A stretch of DNA of 64,000 nt from contig QZJE01000020.1 in assembly GCA_003599235.1 (NCBI GenBank), positions 1-64,000 of the forward strand. Reading direction: 5' to 3'. The notes beneath the pieces were generated by a model, which was not told the origin of the DNA, ran no database searches, and saw nothing but the letters and a program-made list of their open reading frames with translations. Position numbers and translations under genes: made by a program. Of this stretch, positions 18,271 to 27,770 are shown one piece after another. Each line of letters begins with the position of its first letter. The stretch's first letter is position 1. This DNA is from Actinomycetota bacterium (GTDB lineage: Bacteria; Actinomycetota; Aquicultoria; SURF-47).

Positions 18271-18752
18271 GTACTGTTATATGCCCGGGAACTTTTGATC
18301 CTGTAACAAACGGACACTTAGATGTCATATTTAGAGCAGCTCAGATGTATGAGAAGGTTATTGTGGGGGTTGCAAAAGATTCGTCTAAAAAGCCGTTTTT
18401 TTCGCTTGAAGAAAGAATAAGCTTTATAGAAGACGAAATATCTGGTAAAAATAATATAGAAGTTGAATCTTTTGACAGCTTAGTAGTAAAATTTGCCAAT
18501 AAACATCAAGCTAAGGCTATAATAAAAGGGCTAAGAGCTGTATCGGATTTTGAACATGAATTTCAAATGGCTCAGCTCAATAAAAGATTAGCAGAGAAAG
18601 TAGAAACAGTTTTTATAATGGCCACGCCAAAATATGCTTATCTTAGCTCTAGTGCGGTTAAGGAAATAGCAAGTTTCGGTGGAGATATATCTGGCCTTGT
18701 GCCCAAAAAAGTTAAATCAAGATTGCAAGCCAGAAATGGCGTTGGAGGTTAA
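18267..18752 (+). CDS. coaD: Phosphopantetheine adenylyltransferase
   Basis: Penultimate step of coenzyme A synthesis. 161 aa with the nucleotidyltransferase signature PGTFDPVTNGHLDVI at residues 6-20, IKGLRAVSDFEHEFQMA near 88 and YLSSSAVKEIASFGGDI near 127. Coupled to rsmD. CoA is needed for the acyl carrier protein of the fab cluster downstream. Confidence 0.97.
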   Translation: MSTVICPGTFDPVTNGHLDVIFRAAQMYEKVIVGVAKDSSKKPFFSLEERISFIEDEISGKNNIEVESFDSLVVKFANKHQAKAIIKGLRAVSDFEHEFQMAQLNKRLAEKVETVFIMATPKYAYLSSSAVKEIASFGGDISGLVPKKVKSRLQARNGVGG

Positions 18753-18756
18753 ACAA

Positions 18757-19212
18757 ATGGATATCATGGCTCTTGTCGACAAATTAGAAGATTTAATAAC
18801 GATGGCAAAAAAAGTGCCTTTAACAAACACTGTTATCATAGATGAACAAAAACTGTATGAGATTATCGACCAAATAAGAGCTAACTTTCCCGAAGAAATC
18901 AAGCAAGCACGCTGGATTGTAAAAGAGCGCCAAGAAATGCTTGAGGAAGCAGAAAAAGAAGCTAAGCTTATAACTGATGAGGCTAAGGAAAAAGCCAAAG
19001 AGATGGCAGATGAAACAGAGATAGTAAAGCTGGCCGAAAAGCAATCATCTGATATGCTTGAAGAAGCAAGAAACAAGGAACGAGAAATACGCTTAAGTGC
19101 TGAGGATTACGCAGACGAAATGCTGGCTAACTTAGAAGTTAACTTAGGAAAATTACTAACTGCTGTTCAGCGGGGCCGTGACAGACTGCAAGGAAAAATC
19201 GAGACCAGATAA
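18757..19212 (+). CDS. Coiled-coil protein (DivIVA-like/ATPase-E-like helical family)
   Basis: 151 aa from ATG 18757, which follows SD GGAGG. Nearly all helical: residues 45-130 are Glu/Lys/Ala-rich heptads (EEAEKEAKLITDEAKEKA). Actinobacteria often carry a similar unnamed protein after coaD. It may organise membranes or complexes as DivIVA relatives do, but this is inference; no enzymatic motif is visible. A strong hairpin with a T run follows. Confidence 0.7.
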   Translation: MDIMALVDKLEDLITMAKKVPLTNTVIIDEQKLYEIIDQIRANFPEEIKQARWIVKERQEMLEEAEKEAKLITDEAKEKAKEMADETEIVKLAEKQSSDMLEEARNKEREIRLSAEDYADEMLANLEVNLGKLLTAVQRGRDRLQGKIETR

Positions 19213-19236
19213 TAGCCGGTTAAAAAGGGAACATAA

Positions 19237-19267
19237 ATAGCAGCTCGATTCGAGCTGCTATTTTTTA
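19237..19267 (+). terminator. Intrinsic terminator before the fatty-acid operon
   Basis: ATAGCAGCTCG (19237-19247) and CGAGCTGCTAT (19251-19261) form an 11-bp perfect stem with a 3-nt loop, followed by TTTTTTAATT. It ends only 3 nt before the yceD ATG, so it either ends the coaD transcript or acts as an attenuator for yceD-rpmF-plsX-fab. Confidence 0.8.
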
Positions 19268-19270
19268 ATT

Positions 19271-19774
19271 ATGAGCGATTATCTAATAGATGTTAGCGAG
19301 ATATTAAAGTCTGAAGGGTTAAGCAAAAACCTTAAAGATGAAGTAGAGCTTGAACCTTTAGAGTTCAGGGAAGAAGTGCTACAACTAAAGCATGTAACCC
19401 TTAGCTTGAACTTGACTAATGTTGGTCTGGGGATCCTTGTTAAAGGAAACCTCACAGGAATATTACTAGCTCAATGTAACCGTTGCTTAGCTGAGTTCGA
19501 GCATGAAATAAACATCAAACTAGATGAATTATTCAAAAAAAACCTTAAAGAGCAAGAAGAAGACTTAGCTGTAACCGATAATAAAATAAATCTCGGTCCA
19601 ATAATAGACCAAAGCATTATTTTAGGAATACCGATTAAATTACTTTGTAGAGATGATTGTAAGGGGCTTTGTGCAAGATGCGGTAAAAATCTTAACCGCG
19701 AAACATGCCAGTGCAAACAAGCTCCCATTGATGTAAGATGGGACAAGTTAAAAGAGTATTTTAAGAAAGGATAA
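19271..19774 (+). CDS. YceD/DUF177 family protein
   Basis: 167 aa. Paired almost universally with rpmF; implicated in 23S rRNA accumulation in plants and bacteria. C-terminal cysteines (CRDDCKGLCARCGKNL near residue 130, then CQC) probably bind zinc. ATG 19271 is 3 nt after the T-run of a terminator hairpin and has no SD. It heads the rpmF-plsX-fab gene run. Confidence 0.9.
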   Translation: MSDYLIDVSEILKSEGLSKNLKDEVELEPLEFREEVLQLKHVTLSLNLTNVGLGILVKGNLTGILLAQCNRCLAEFEHEINIKLDELFKKNLKEQEEDLAVTDNKINLGPIIDQSIILGIPIKLLCRDDCKGLCARCGKNLNRETCQCKQAPIDVRWDKLKEYFKKG

Positions 19775-19777
19775 TAG

Positions 19778-19984
19778 ATGGCAGTACCAAAACAAAAAAA
19801 GACCCGATCTAAAAGAGACATGAGAAAAAGCCATTGGAAGGCAGCCAACGTGCAGTTAGCAGAATGCCCTCAATGCCACGAAAAAAAGCTTCCTCATCAC
19901 GCTTGCCCTAATTGCGGTTATTACAAGGGTAAGCAAGTAATTGAACTAGAGAAAGAAAAGCCTAAAAAAAGCAAGGAAAAATAG
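19778..19984 (+). CDS. rpmF: 50S ribosomal protein bL32 (zinc-binding form)
   Basis: 68 aa with MAVPKQKKTRSKRDMRKSHW at the N-terminus and two zinc CxxC pairs, CPQCHEK and CPNCGYY. The highly charged C-terminal tail is somewhat longer than usual. It starts 3 nt after yceD, a conserved pairing. Confidence 0.96.
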   Translation: MAVPKQKKTRSKRDMRKSHWKAANVQLAECPQCHEKKLPHHACPNCGYYKGKQVIELEKEKPKKSKEK

Positions 19985-20025
19985 TTACCACATACGTTTT
20001 CCACGCTACCCAACCAAGGATGAAA

Positions 20026-21027
20026 ATGAGTGTAAAGTTAGCGCTTGATGCAATGGGAGGAGATTTTGCTCCTTCCGAGATTATCAAAGGAGCTGAGATT
20101 GCCTGTTTATCTGACCCTGGCATCGAAGTTCAATTAATCGGCGAAATCGCTAAAACCAACAAATTTCTAAGCACAAAAGCAAGCAAACAGATTAAAGTAA
20201 TTGAAGCAAAAGAAGTTATAGGCATGCACGAATCTGCTGCTAAAGCAGTAAAAGCCAAGCCTGACTCCTCTATCGTAGTAGGAATGAAAGAAGTTAAGGA
20301 AGGTAGAGCACAGGCTTTTATTTCAGCTGGAAACACAGGTGCCGTAATGACGTCAGCCTTGCTTTATCTCGGACGAATAAAAGGAATTAGCCGGCCGGCT
20401 ATAGCTGTTGTCCTTCCTACATCTAAGAGACCGGTAATATTAATTGACGCAGGAGCAAATTCAGATTGCAAAGTAAATCACCTTTATCAATTTGCACTAA
20501 TGGGGCATGCTTACTCAAAAAATGTTTTCGATGTTTCCAACCCTTTAGTCGGGCTGCTAAATATCGGTTCGGAAAAAGGCAAGGGAGATGATTTTGTAAA
20601 TGAAGCACATGATTTGCTAGAGCAATCTAACCTTAACTTTTATGGCAATATTGAAGGCCGGGATGTCTCAAAAGGAATAACAGATGTAATCGTCTGCGAC
20701 GGTTTCATTGGAAACATTGTGCTTAAAACAATGGAAGGCCTAGCTTCTGTTCTGTTTGAGGATTTAAAAGAAATTATTAATAGTGCTACTAGAAACAAGG
20801 TTGGCGGGTTTTTGTTATCGCCATCTCTTAAAAAGATGAGAAAAAGGCTAGACCAAGATACTTACGGAGGAAGCTTGCTTTTAGGTGTTAATAATATCTG
20901 TGTAATATGCCACGGAAGCGCTAATTCTACCGCAATTGCTAATGCTCTGGCTTATGCCAAAATTGCTGTCGAGCATAATGTGGTTGAAAAAATCAAAAGG
21001 GACTTAGAAACAAATGGGCAAAATTAG
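20026..21027 (+). CDS. plsX: Phosphate acyltransferase PlsX
   Basis: Makes acyl phosphate from acyl-ACP for phospholipid synthesis. Family motifs LALDAMGGDFAP, FISAGNTGAVMTSALLYLGR and VVCDGFIGNIVLKTMEG are present. 333 aa. ATG 20026 is chosen over 20020 because AAGGA (20016-20020) is then 5 nt upstream. The 3' end overlaps fabH by 14 nt. Confidence 0.96.
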   Translation: MSVKLALDAMGGDFAPSEIIKGAEIACLSDPGIEVQLIGEIAKTNKFLSTKASKQIKVIEAKEVIGMHESAAKAVKAKPDSSIVVGMKEVKEGRAQAFISAGNTGAVMTSALLYLGRIKGISRPAIAVVLPTSKRPVILIDAGANSDCKVNHLYQFALMGHAYSKNVFDVSNPLVGLLNIGSEKGKGDDFVNEAHDLLEQSNLNFYGNIEGRDVSKGITDVIVCDGFIGNIVLKTMEGLASVLFEDLKEIINSATRNKVGGFLLSPSLKKMRKRLDQDTYGGSLLLGVNNICVICHGSANSTAIANALAYAKIAVEHNVVEKIKRDLETNGQN

Positions 21028-22006
21028 AGCAGGAATCATCGGCCTTGGTACTTACGTGCCAGCAGATGTGCTAACCAATAGCGATCTGGAAAAATTGGTC
21101 AATACAAGTGATGAGTGGATAACTTCCAGAACAGGCATTAAAGAACGCCGCATTATCGATAAAAATCAAGCTGCCTCCGATATCGGAGCCATAGCCGCAG
21201 CCAAAGCAATAGATGAAAGCGGCTTAAATCCTGAAGATATCGAGCTTATTATATGTACTTCGCTGTCACCGGACATGATAGCTCCTTCAACAGCTACTAT
21301 TATCCAGCATAAAATAAAAGCAAAAAATGCAGCTGCTTTTGATGTTAGTTCTGCCTGCGCCGGATTTAGCTTCGGTTTAAGCGTTGGCACCCAGTTTATT
21401 GAAAACGGAACATATAATAATGTGCTCTTAATAGGCACGGAAGCTATCTCTCGTTTTATCGACTATTCTGACCGCAAAACCTGTATTTTATTTGGTGATG
21501 GAGCAGGAGCAGTAGTACTTGCAAAAGTTGAGGAGCCATACGGAATTGTTGCTAATTATCTTGGAGCTGACGGAAACCGCCATGAGCATATTAGAATACC
21601 AGCCGGCGGTTCTAGTGTGCCTGCTAGCGAAGAAACAGTATTGAACGGAGAACATTTTTTAAAAATGAATGGAAATGAAGTTTTTAAGTTCGCCGTAAGA
21701 GTAATACCGCAAGCCATTGACAATGTCTTACAAATAGCAGGCCTTAAAAAAGAAGATATAGATTTGTTTATTCCTCACCAAGCAAATAAGAGAATAATAG
21801 ACTCTGCCATAGAAAAAGCCGGAATCGATGAAAACAAGGTATTTATCAACCTGGACAAATATGGTAATACCTCAACTGCATCAGTCCCCCTAGCTTTGGG
21901 CGAAGCAAGGGAAAACGGGTTACTTAAAAAAGGAGACCTTACACTTTTAATCGGATTCGGAGCAGGCCTGTCCTGGGGAGCAAATATCGTTTGCTGGGCG
22001 CTATAA
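21014..22006 (+). CDS. fabH: 3-oxoacyl-ACP synthase III
   Basis: Starts fatty-acid chains by condensing acyl-CoA with malonyl-ACP. The catalytic Cys is in SSACAGFSFG near residue 113, His in IPHQANKRI near 255 and Asn in YGNTSTASVP near 285. 330 aa, typical. Overlaps plsX, so translationally coupled. Confidence 0.97.
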   Translation: MGKIRAGIIGLGTYVPADVLTNSDLEKLVNTSDEWITSRTGIKERRIIDKNQAASDIGAIAAAKAIDESGLNPEDIELIICTSLSPDMIAPSTATIIQHKIKAKNAAAFDVSSACAGFSFGLSVGTQFIENGTYNNVLLIGTEAISRFIDYSDRKTCILFGDGAGAVVLAKVEEPYGIVANYLGADGNRHEHIRIPAGGSSVPASEETVLNGEHFLKMNGNEVFKFAVRVIPQAIDNVLQIAGLKKEDIDLFIPHQANKRIIDSAIEKAGIDENKVFINLDKYGNTSTASVPLALGEARENGLLKKGDLTLLIGFGAGLSWGANIVCWAL

Positions 22007-22040
22007 AAAGCGCTAAGCTATAAGCCATGGGTTTTAAGTG

Positions 22041-22988
22041 ATGAAAACAGAACTATGCGATTTATTAGGAATTAAATACCCGATAATCCAGGGAGGAATG
22101 GCCTGGGTGGCTGATTGTTACTTAGCTTCGGCTGTATCTAAGGCGGGCGGCTTAGGCCTCATTGCCACTGGTCAAATGCCACCCGAGACGCTAAAGGAAG
22201 AAATCAGAAGGGCCAGAGAGCTCACAGGTAACAATGTGGGCGTAAACATTTTGCTCTTGCATACAAGACTCGACGAGATTATGCAGGTAGTAATAGATGA
22301 AAAAGTACCCGTAATTACAACAGGCGCGGGAAATCCCGGAAAGTATATGGAAGCCTTAAAAGAAGCAGGGACTAAGGTTATCCCTGTTGTTCCAAGTGTT
22401 GCTTTAGCTCAGCGCATGGAAAAGCTTGGTGCTGACGCTATCGTTTGCGAAGGCACCGAGGCCGGTGGCCATATCGGAGAAATAACCACCATGGCCATGA
22501 CTCCTCAGATCGTTGACGCAGTCAGTGTTCCGGTAATCGCAGCTGGTGGAATAGCTGACGGCAGAGGAATGGCGGCTGCCCTAGCACTAGGCGCTAAAGG
22601 GGTCCAAATCGGTACTCGTTTTATGTGTTCTACGGAGTGTACAATCGATCCCAAAATTAAAGAGATGGTCCTTAAGGCCAGCGACCGCGACACTGTTGTT
22701 ACCGGCCGCTCTACCGGCCATCCTGTGCGAGTTCTTAAAAATCAGCTAAGCAGACTCATCGAAAAATTAGATAAGGAAAACAAAGCAGAAGAAATAGAAG
22801 AAAAAGGAACAGGGGCTCTGCAAAGAGCAATGCGAGAAGGCGATATCTCTTGGGGAAGCGTTATGAGCGGCCAGATTGCCGGATTGGTTAAAGAAATCAT
22901 ACCCTGCAAACAGATAATAGAAGAAATAATGGCAGATGCCGAAAATACTATCGAATCTTTAAATAACTCCTCTTTAGTTGTTAAATGA
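22041..22988 (+). CDS. fabK: Enoyl-ACP reductase II (FMN-dependent)
   Basis: TIM-barrel flavoenzyme of the nitronate monooxygenase superfamily doing the last reduction of the fatty-acid cycle. Hallmarks: YPIIQGGMAWV, EGTEAGGHIGE, AAGGIADGRGMAAALALGA and IGTRFMCSTE. 315 aa. ATG 22041 is preferred to the adjacent GTG. No fabI or fabL is visible, so this is probably the only enoyl reductase in the cluster. FabK implies triclosan insensitivity by family knowledge. Confidence 0.93.
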   Translation: MKTELCDLLGIKYPIIQGGMAWVADCYLASAVSKAGGLGLIATGQMPPETLKEEIRRARELTGNNVGVNILLLHTRLDEIMQVVIDEKVPVITTGAGNPGKYMEALKEAGTKVIPVVPSVALAQRMEKLGADAIVCEGTEAGGHIGEITTMAMTPQIVDAVSVPVIAAGGIADGRGMAAALALGAKGVQIGTRFMCSTECTIDPKIKEMVLKASDRDTVVTGRSTGHPVRVLKNQLSRLIEKLDKENKAEEIEEKGTGALQRAMREGDISWGSVMSGQIAGLVKEIIPCKQIIEEIMADAENTIESLNNSSLVVK

Positions 22989-22992
22989 CAAT

Positions 22993-23949
22993 ATGGCCTG
23001 CCAGCAATCATCAGAGACAACAGACTTAAATAAAATAGCTTTTTTATTTCCGGGGCAAGGCTCTCAATATTTGGGAATGGGAAAATCCCTTGCAGATGAA
23101 TTACCGGCTGCCAGAGCTATTTTCGACAAAGCCGATGAAATTTTAGAAACAAACATCTCTCAACTTTGTTTTAAAGGCCCGCTTGAACAGCTCAACCAAA
23201 CCATCAATACCCAGCCTGCAATTTTTACTGCCAGCCTGGCCGCTTTCTATAGCTTTAATAACCTTAAACCAGACTATATTTTAGGCCACAGCTTAGGAGA
23301 GATTACTGCTTTAGTGGCAGCAGGAGTACTTACTTTTGAAGACGGGCTAAAGTTTGTCCAGAAAAGAGCCCAGTTTATGCAAGAAGAGGCTCAAAAACAA
23401 GACGGGGGTATGGCTGCAGTCCTTGGTCTTAGCCAAACAGAGATAAATAAAGCGTTAGCTGAACAAAAAGGTATCTACGCTGCCAATTTTAACTCTCCCG
23501 GCCAAGTAGTAATTTCGGGACTTAAAACCGCTATAGAAACCCAAACTGAGCACCTAAAAAGTATAGGAGCAAAAAAAATCGTCCCCTTAAAGGTAAGTGG
23601 TGCTTTTCATAGCCCCTTTATGAAAAACGCTCAGGAAAAATTGTCGCAATATGCTGAGCAGATACCTTTTAAGGATGCCAGCGTTGCCATAGTCCAAAAC
23701 TATAATGCTGAAGTGCAATCAAACGGCCAAATATTAAAAGAAAACTTAATTAAACAGCTTACTAACCCTGTTATGTTCCAACAAAGCCTCTTCTTATTAG
23801 ACAGCAAAGGGGTAACCAACTATGCAGAAATCGGCCCCGGCAAGGTGCTATCAGGCCTTGTAAAAAGAACTTTAAAAACCGCTTCCATACATAATATAGA
23901 AGATATTGACAGCTTGGAGTCAACCGTTAATAATTTAGTGACTGGTTAA
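22993..23949 (+). CDS. fabD: Malonyl-CoA-ACP transacylase
   Basis: Loads malonate onto ACP. FLFPGQGSQYLGMG at residues 14-27, nucleophile Ser in LGHSLGEITAL near 96, and His in SGAFHSPFM near 205. 318 aa from ATG 22993; an in-frame TTG at 22978 would overlap fabK by 11 nt. A predicted chain-elongation partner for fabG and fabF downstream. Confidence 0.96.
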   Translation: MACQQSSETTDLNKIAFLFPGQGSQYLGMGKSLADELPAARAIFDKADEILETNISQLCFKGPLEQLNQTINTQPAIFTASLAAFYSFNNLKPDYILGHSLGEITALVAAGVLTFEDGLKFVQKRAQFMQEEAQKQDGGMAAVLGLSQTEINKALAEQKGIYAANFNSPGQVVISGLKTAIETQTEHLKSIGAKKIVPLKVSGAFHSPFMKNAQEKLSQYAEQIPFKDASVAIVQNYNAEVQSNGQILKENLIKQLTNPVMFQQSLFLLDSKGVTNYAEIGPGKVLSGLVKRTLKTASIHNIEDIDSLESTVNNLVTG

Positions 23950-23958
23950 GGAGCAAAA

Positions 23959-24699
23959 ATGAGCTTAGAAGGAAAGTTAGCAGTAGTAACAGGTGGGTCA
24001 AGGGGAATCGGCCAAGCCATAGCCTATAAATTAGCATCGATGGGAGCCGATATTGCAATTAACTCAGTAGAAGAATCAGCAGATGAGGCCCTAAATAGCA
24101 TCAAGTCTCTTGGTAAAAAAGCTACTTTTGAAACCATTGATGTTACTAATCAAGAACAAGTTAATGCTTATTTTGAAAAAGTTGTAGCTGATAATAACGG
24201 TAAAATCGACATATTGGTAAACAACGCCGGAATTACCAGAGACAATCTGATGCTTAGAATGAAAGAAGAAGAATGGGATAGCGTGTTAGCTGTTAACCTC
24301 AAAGGCACTTTTAATTGCTGCCAGGCAGCTTCTAAATACATGATGAAGAACCGCACTGGAAATATAGTAAATATTGCTTCTGTTATCGGTATTATGGGCA
24401 ACGCCGGACAAGTAAATTATGCCGCTTCTAAAGCGGGGGTAATTGCTCTAACAAAAAGCTTGGCTAAAGAACTGGCTTCTAGAAATATCCGGGTTAATGC
24501 CGTTGCTCCCGGATTTATTAAAACCCTTATGACAGAAAAGCTAGCTGATGCCGTTAAAGAAAAAATCGCTGAGCAAATACCAATGAAACAATTAGGTGAA
24601 GCCCAAGACGTGGCTAATACCGTTGCGTTCTTGGCAAGTGATGAATCATCTTATATTACAGGCCAAATAATTGTAGTTGATGGCGGAATGGTAATGTAA
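23959..24699 (+). CDS. fabG: 3-oxoacyl-ACP reductase
   Basis: 246-aa SDR enzyme reducing beta-ketoacyl-ACP with NADPH. TGGSRGIG cofactor loop near residue 11, NNAGIT near 88, catalytic Ser-Tyr-Lys in IASVIG and YAASKAG near 138-158. Good SD (AAGGAG) before ATG 23959. Confidence 0.96.
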   Translation: MSLEGKLAVVTGGSRGIGQAIAYKLASMGADIAINSVEESADEALNSIKSLGKKATFETIDVTNQEQVNAYFEKVVADNNGKIDILVNNAGITRDNLMLRMKEEEWDSVLAVNLKGTFNCCQAASKYMMKNRTGNIVNIASVIGIMGNAGQVNYAASKAGVIALTKSLAKELASRNIRVNAVAPGFIKTLMTEKLADAVKEKIAEQIPMKQLGEAQDVANTVAFLASDESSYITGQIIVVDGGMVM

Positions 24700-24729
24700 G
24701 ACTAAGCCGTAAGCGCTTATTGATAAGGC

Positions 24730-24757
24730 TTGGATTTAATAAATATTCAGTTATAAT
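24730..24757 (+). promoter_or_regulatory. Internal promoter for acpP
   Basis: TTGGAT (24730-24735), a 16-nt spacer and TATAAT (24752-24757), about 36 nt before the acpP ATG. A separate promoter would allow the high ACP expression normally seen. Confidence 0.5.
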
Positions 24758-24793
24758 AAAATATCAAATTAATTTTTTATACAGGAGGAAAAT

Positions 24794-25027
24794 ATGGCAG
24801 AGACATACGCAACAGTTAAAGAAATCATTGTCGACAAACTAGGGGTAGACGAAGCAGAAATAGAAACTACCTCCTCATATGTAGACGATTTAGGTGCTGA
24901 TTCTCTAGACTTAGTTGAATTAATTATGGCTCTAGAAGAAAAGTTCGGTGTAGAAATCCCAGATGAAGAAGCCGAAAAAATCACCACCGTTCAGGAAACC
25001 TTAGATTACATTGAAGCCCACAAATAA
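24794..25027 (+). CDS. acpP: Acyl carrier protein
   Basis: 77 aa, acidic. The phosphopantetheine Ser is in the [12 protein letters not shown] motif (residues 34-45). SD CAGGAGG precedes ATG 24794. The 3' end overlaps the TTG start of fabF by 17 nt. Confidence 0.97.
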   Translation: MAETYATVKEIIVDKLGVDEAEIETTSSYVDDLGADSLDLVELIMALEEKFGVEIPDEEAEKITTVQETLDYIEAHK

Positions 25028-26264
25028 CAGGGTCGTAATTACTGGCCTTGCCCCTGTTTGCTCTGTTGGCATTGGAAAAGATAAGTTTTGGAATGCCATA
25101 ATAAGCGGGCAAAATGGTATCAAAAAGATAACTTCTTTTGATGTCTTATCATATACTAGCCAAATTGCTGCAGAAATAACTGATTTCGATGCCACTAAAT
25201 ACTTAGATCTTAAGCTGTCAAAAAGGCTGGACAGATTCGCCCAATTTGCCCTGGTAGCTGCCAAATTAGCATTGGAAGATGCCAAACTGGAAGTGACTAA
25301 TGAAAATGCTTATGACATCGGGGTAATGGTGGGCTCAGGTATCGGAGGGCTTCTTACCCTTGAAAACCAGCACATCAATCTGCTAAATAAAGGGCCCTCT
25401 AGAATAAGTCCTTTTCTTATTCCCATGATGATAAGCAATATGGCAGCCGGGCAGATATCTATTATGACTGGAGCTAAGGGTTATAATAATTGCGTAGTAA
25501 CTGCTTGTGCGACCGGCACTCACGCCATAGGAGACTCTCTTGAACTTATCAAGCGAGGAGAGGCCAAAGTTATTATCGCCGGAGGAACCGAAGCTGCCAT
25601 CACTCCCTTAGGCCTTGGAGGGTTTGCTTCTATGAAAGCTCTATCAACCCGTAACGATAATCCAGAAAAAGCCTCTAGGCCTTTCGACGCCGATAGAGAC
25701 GGCTTTGTAATGGGTGAAGGGGCCGGCATTCTGATATTAGAGGAGTTAGAACACGCGTTGCAGAGAAAAGCTCCTATCTACGCCGAGCTTATAGGTTATG
25801 GTGCCACCGCCGATGCCTACCACATGACATCTCCTGACCCGCAAGGAGAAGGAGCTGCCAGAGCCATCAAGCAAGCGCTTGATACGGCAAGTATCGCCCC
25901 GGATAAAGTTGATTACATCAATGCCCATGGTACATCAACAAAATATAACGATGAGTTTGAAACCCTGGCTATTAAACAAGTGTTTAATGATTATGCCTAT
26001 AAACTAGCCGTTAGTTCAACAAAATCAATGACTGGTCATTTGCTGGGCGCAGCCGGAGGCATAGAAGCAATCGCTTCTTGTTTAGCCATTACTCATGATA
26101 TATGCCCACCAACCACTAATTATGAAAATCCTGACCCTTCCTGCGACTTAAATTACGTGCCTAATAAATCAATACAAAGACAGGTAACAGTAGCTCTTTC
26201 CAATTCATTTGGATTCGGCGGCCATAATGCCGTAATTGCCTTAAAAAAGTTTACGAACGAATAA
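25011..26264 (+). CDS. fabF: 3-oxoacyl-ACP synthase II
   Basis: Elongation condensing enzyme, 417 aa. Active-site Cys in [13 protein letters not shown] near residue 167, His in [12 protein letters not shown] near 307 and His in [14 protein letters not shown] near 343. The TTG start at 25011 lies inside acpP; no later start gives a complete N-terminus (VVITGLAP). Confidence 0.95.
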   Translation: MKPTNNRVVITGLAPVCSVGIGKDKFWNAIISGQNGIKKITSFDVLSYTSQIAAEITDFDATKYLDLKLSKRLDRFAQFALVAAKLALEDAKLEVTNENAYDIGVMVGSGIGGLLTLENQHINLLNKGPSRISPFLIPMMISNMAAGQISIMTGAKGYNNCVVTACATGTHAIGDSLELIKRGEAKVIIAGGTEAAITPLGLGGFASMKALSTRNDNPEKASRPFDADRDGFVMGEGAGILILEELEHALQRKAPIYAELIGYGATADAYHMTSPDPQGEGAARAIKQALDTASIAPDKVDYINAHGTSTKYNDEFETLAIKQVFNDYAYKLAVSSTKSMTGHLLGAAGGIEAIASCLAITHDICPPTTNYENPDPSCDLNYVPNKSIQRQVTVALSNSFGFGGHNAVIALKKFTNE

Positions 26265-26287
26265 CTATTTTGATAAGCTTAAATTAG

Positions 26288-26983
26288 ATGAAAAAAATCG
26301 ATAATCGATTAGCTTTAGCTCAAAAGAAATTGAAAGTTACATTTAATAATCAAGATCTACTGGTAGAAGCACTAACTCATCGTTCCTACTTAGCTGAAAA
26401 TCCCAAAAAAGAGATAACAAACGAAAAACTGGAATTCTTGGGCGATGCCGTTCTAGACTTGGTAGTTACCGATTTTATTTACAATAATTACCGTAAGTTA
26501 TCAGAAGGCGATTTGGCTAAACTACGGGCAAATATTGTCAACGCTGAAGTTCTGGCAACAATTGCCAAAAAGCTTAAAATCGGTGAGTATATTGTATTGG
26601 GCAAAGGGGCAGAGCATACGGGGCGCAAAACGGATTCCATTTTAGGAGATGCTGTAGAAGCTATTATCGGGGCTATTTATTTAGACCAAGGAATTGATAA
26701 AAGTAACGATTTTATTATTAAAAATTTCAAATCCATTATTAAATCTAAATACAAATTAAAGGATTATTCCGACCCCAAAACAGCTCTACAGGAAAGGGCG
26801 ATACTTAAAACCAGCCAGATGCCTATATATAAAATAGTTAAAGAAAAAGGTCCCTACCACGACCGTACCTTCCATGCTGAGGTTTTTATTGGCGATAAAA
26901 TGCTGGCAAGCGGCGAAGGAAAAAGCAAGAAAAAAGCCGAACAGCAAGCTGCAGCCAAAGCCCTAAGGCTTAAATCGTTATAA
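26288..26983 (+). CDS. rnc: Ribonuclease III
   Basis: dsRNA endonuclease for rRNA and mRNA processing. Signature EKLEFLGDAVLDLVV near residue 45, second metal site GDAVEAIIGAIYLDQG near 120, and a C-terminal dsRBD (about 160-230). 231 aa. It follows fabF by 23 nt and is a usual neighbour of acpP-fabF and smc. No SD upstream. Confidence 0.97.
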   Translation: MKKIDNRLALAQKKLKVTFNNQDLLVEALTHRSYLAENPKKEITNEKLEFLGDAVLDLVVTDFIYNNYRKLSEGDLAKLRANIVNAEVLATIAKKLKIGEYIVLGKGAEHTGRKTDSILGDAVEAIIGAIYLDQGIDKSNDFIIKNFKSIIKSKYKLKDYSDPKTALQERAILKTSQMPIYKIVKEKGPYHDRTFHAEVFIGDKMLASGEGKSKKKAEQQAAAKALRLKSL

Positions 26984-26985
26984 GA

Positions 26986-27486
26986 TTAACCTTTGGCACT
27001 TTTAAGCTTTTGGTAGCCTAAAACTGTCACTTTGGCTATCTTCTTCCAATGAGCAGCTGTGTTGGTGCTGTTAAAACATAAGTCGATTTGATTAGCTCTT
27101 ACCCCGCTACCGACATCACCGATAACCGCAGGGCCGTAACCCTCGATATTAATTTTAGTCCCAATAGGCAAAATACGTTTCTTAGGGTCTCTAGATACTG
27201 CAGCCACTCCTTGTTTCAGAGGAATCCCCGTTGAGGTCAGTTTGGCCCAGCCGCCATTATCAGACTGGGAACTGGCGCCATATCCTGTGGTTAAAACATT
27301 AATAACCTTTCTTTTTTTTGCTCTTAACCTCTGCTTAATTTTTGATTTTTTGATTTTTCTTGGTTTTTTGTTTAAAAAATCGCCTAGTTTTATTATTTGC
27401 GAATTTAAGGTTACCGGACTGATTAGAGCCAAAAAACCGGCAAAAAAAGCTGCTGACCTTTGTTTTAGTGTCGAATTGATACGCAC
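26986..27486 (-). CDS. Secreted 3D-domain protein
   Basis: 166 aa with an N-terminal signal or membrane segment (residues 8-30), a Lys-rich linker (37-60) and a C-terminal 3D (three-Asp) domain as in MltA/YabE/Rpf-type wall enzymes: VLTTGYGASSQSDNGG, LPIGTKINIEGYG, and Asp residues in VIGDVGSGVRANQIDLCF-like context. Probably a peptidoglycan lytic or remodelling protein. GTG 27486 is close (3 nt) to an AAAGGAG, so the true start is uncertain. It converges with rnc. Confidence 0.75.
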   Translation of the reverse strand: MRINSTLKQRSAAFFAGFLALISPVTLNSQIIKLGDFLNKKPRKIKKSKIKQRLRAKKRKVINVLTTGYGASSQSDNGGWAKLTSTGIPLKQGVAAVSRDPKKRILPIGTKINIEGYGPAVIGDVGSGVRANQIDLCFNSTNTAAHWKKIAKVTVLGYQKLKSAKG

Positions 27487-27571
27487 TCACTCCTTTAGAC
27501 ATGGTATACAAGTTCAATATTTTAACAGCTGAAACAAAAAAGTCCAGTTCAGGGTATCGATTGCTTGCTTA

Positions 27572-27697
27572 AAAACTTAAATCTAAAAGTTAAAAAGTCA
27601 AAACTAAAACTTTAAATTAATAACTAAAACCAATTGAACGGTTTTTTAAAAACTTTTTATTTTGAATTATAGTTTTTACTTTTTAGTTTTAAGTTTT
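27572..27697. repeat. Long AT-rich imperfect palindrome
   Basis: Arms of about 25 nt (27572-27596 and 27673-27697; left starts AAAACTTAAATC, right ends TTTTAAGTTTT) with few mismatches flank a partly self-complementary centre containing AACCAATTGAACGGTT. It fills most of the 284-nt gap between the 3D gene and smc. It resembles a MITE-like palindrome and has no coding potential. Confidence 0.5.
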
Positions 27698-27770
27698 ACC
27701 TTTGTTTCCTACCGCTAGGTATTGTGTTAAACTCATATGTGAATACTAGATGTCGTAGTAGGAGTAACTG

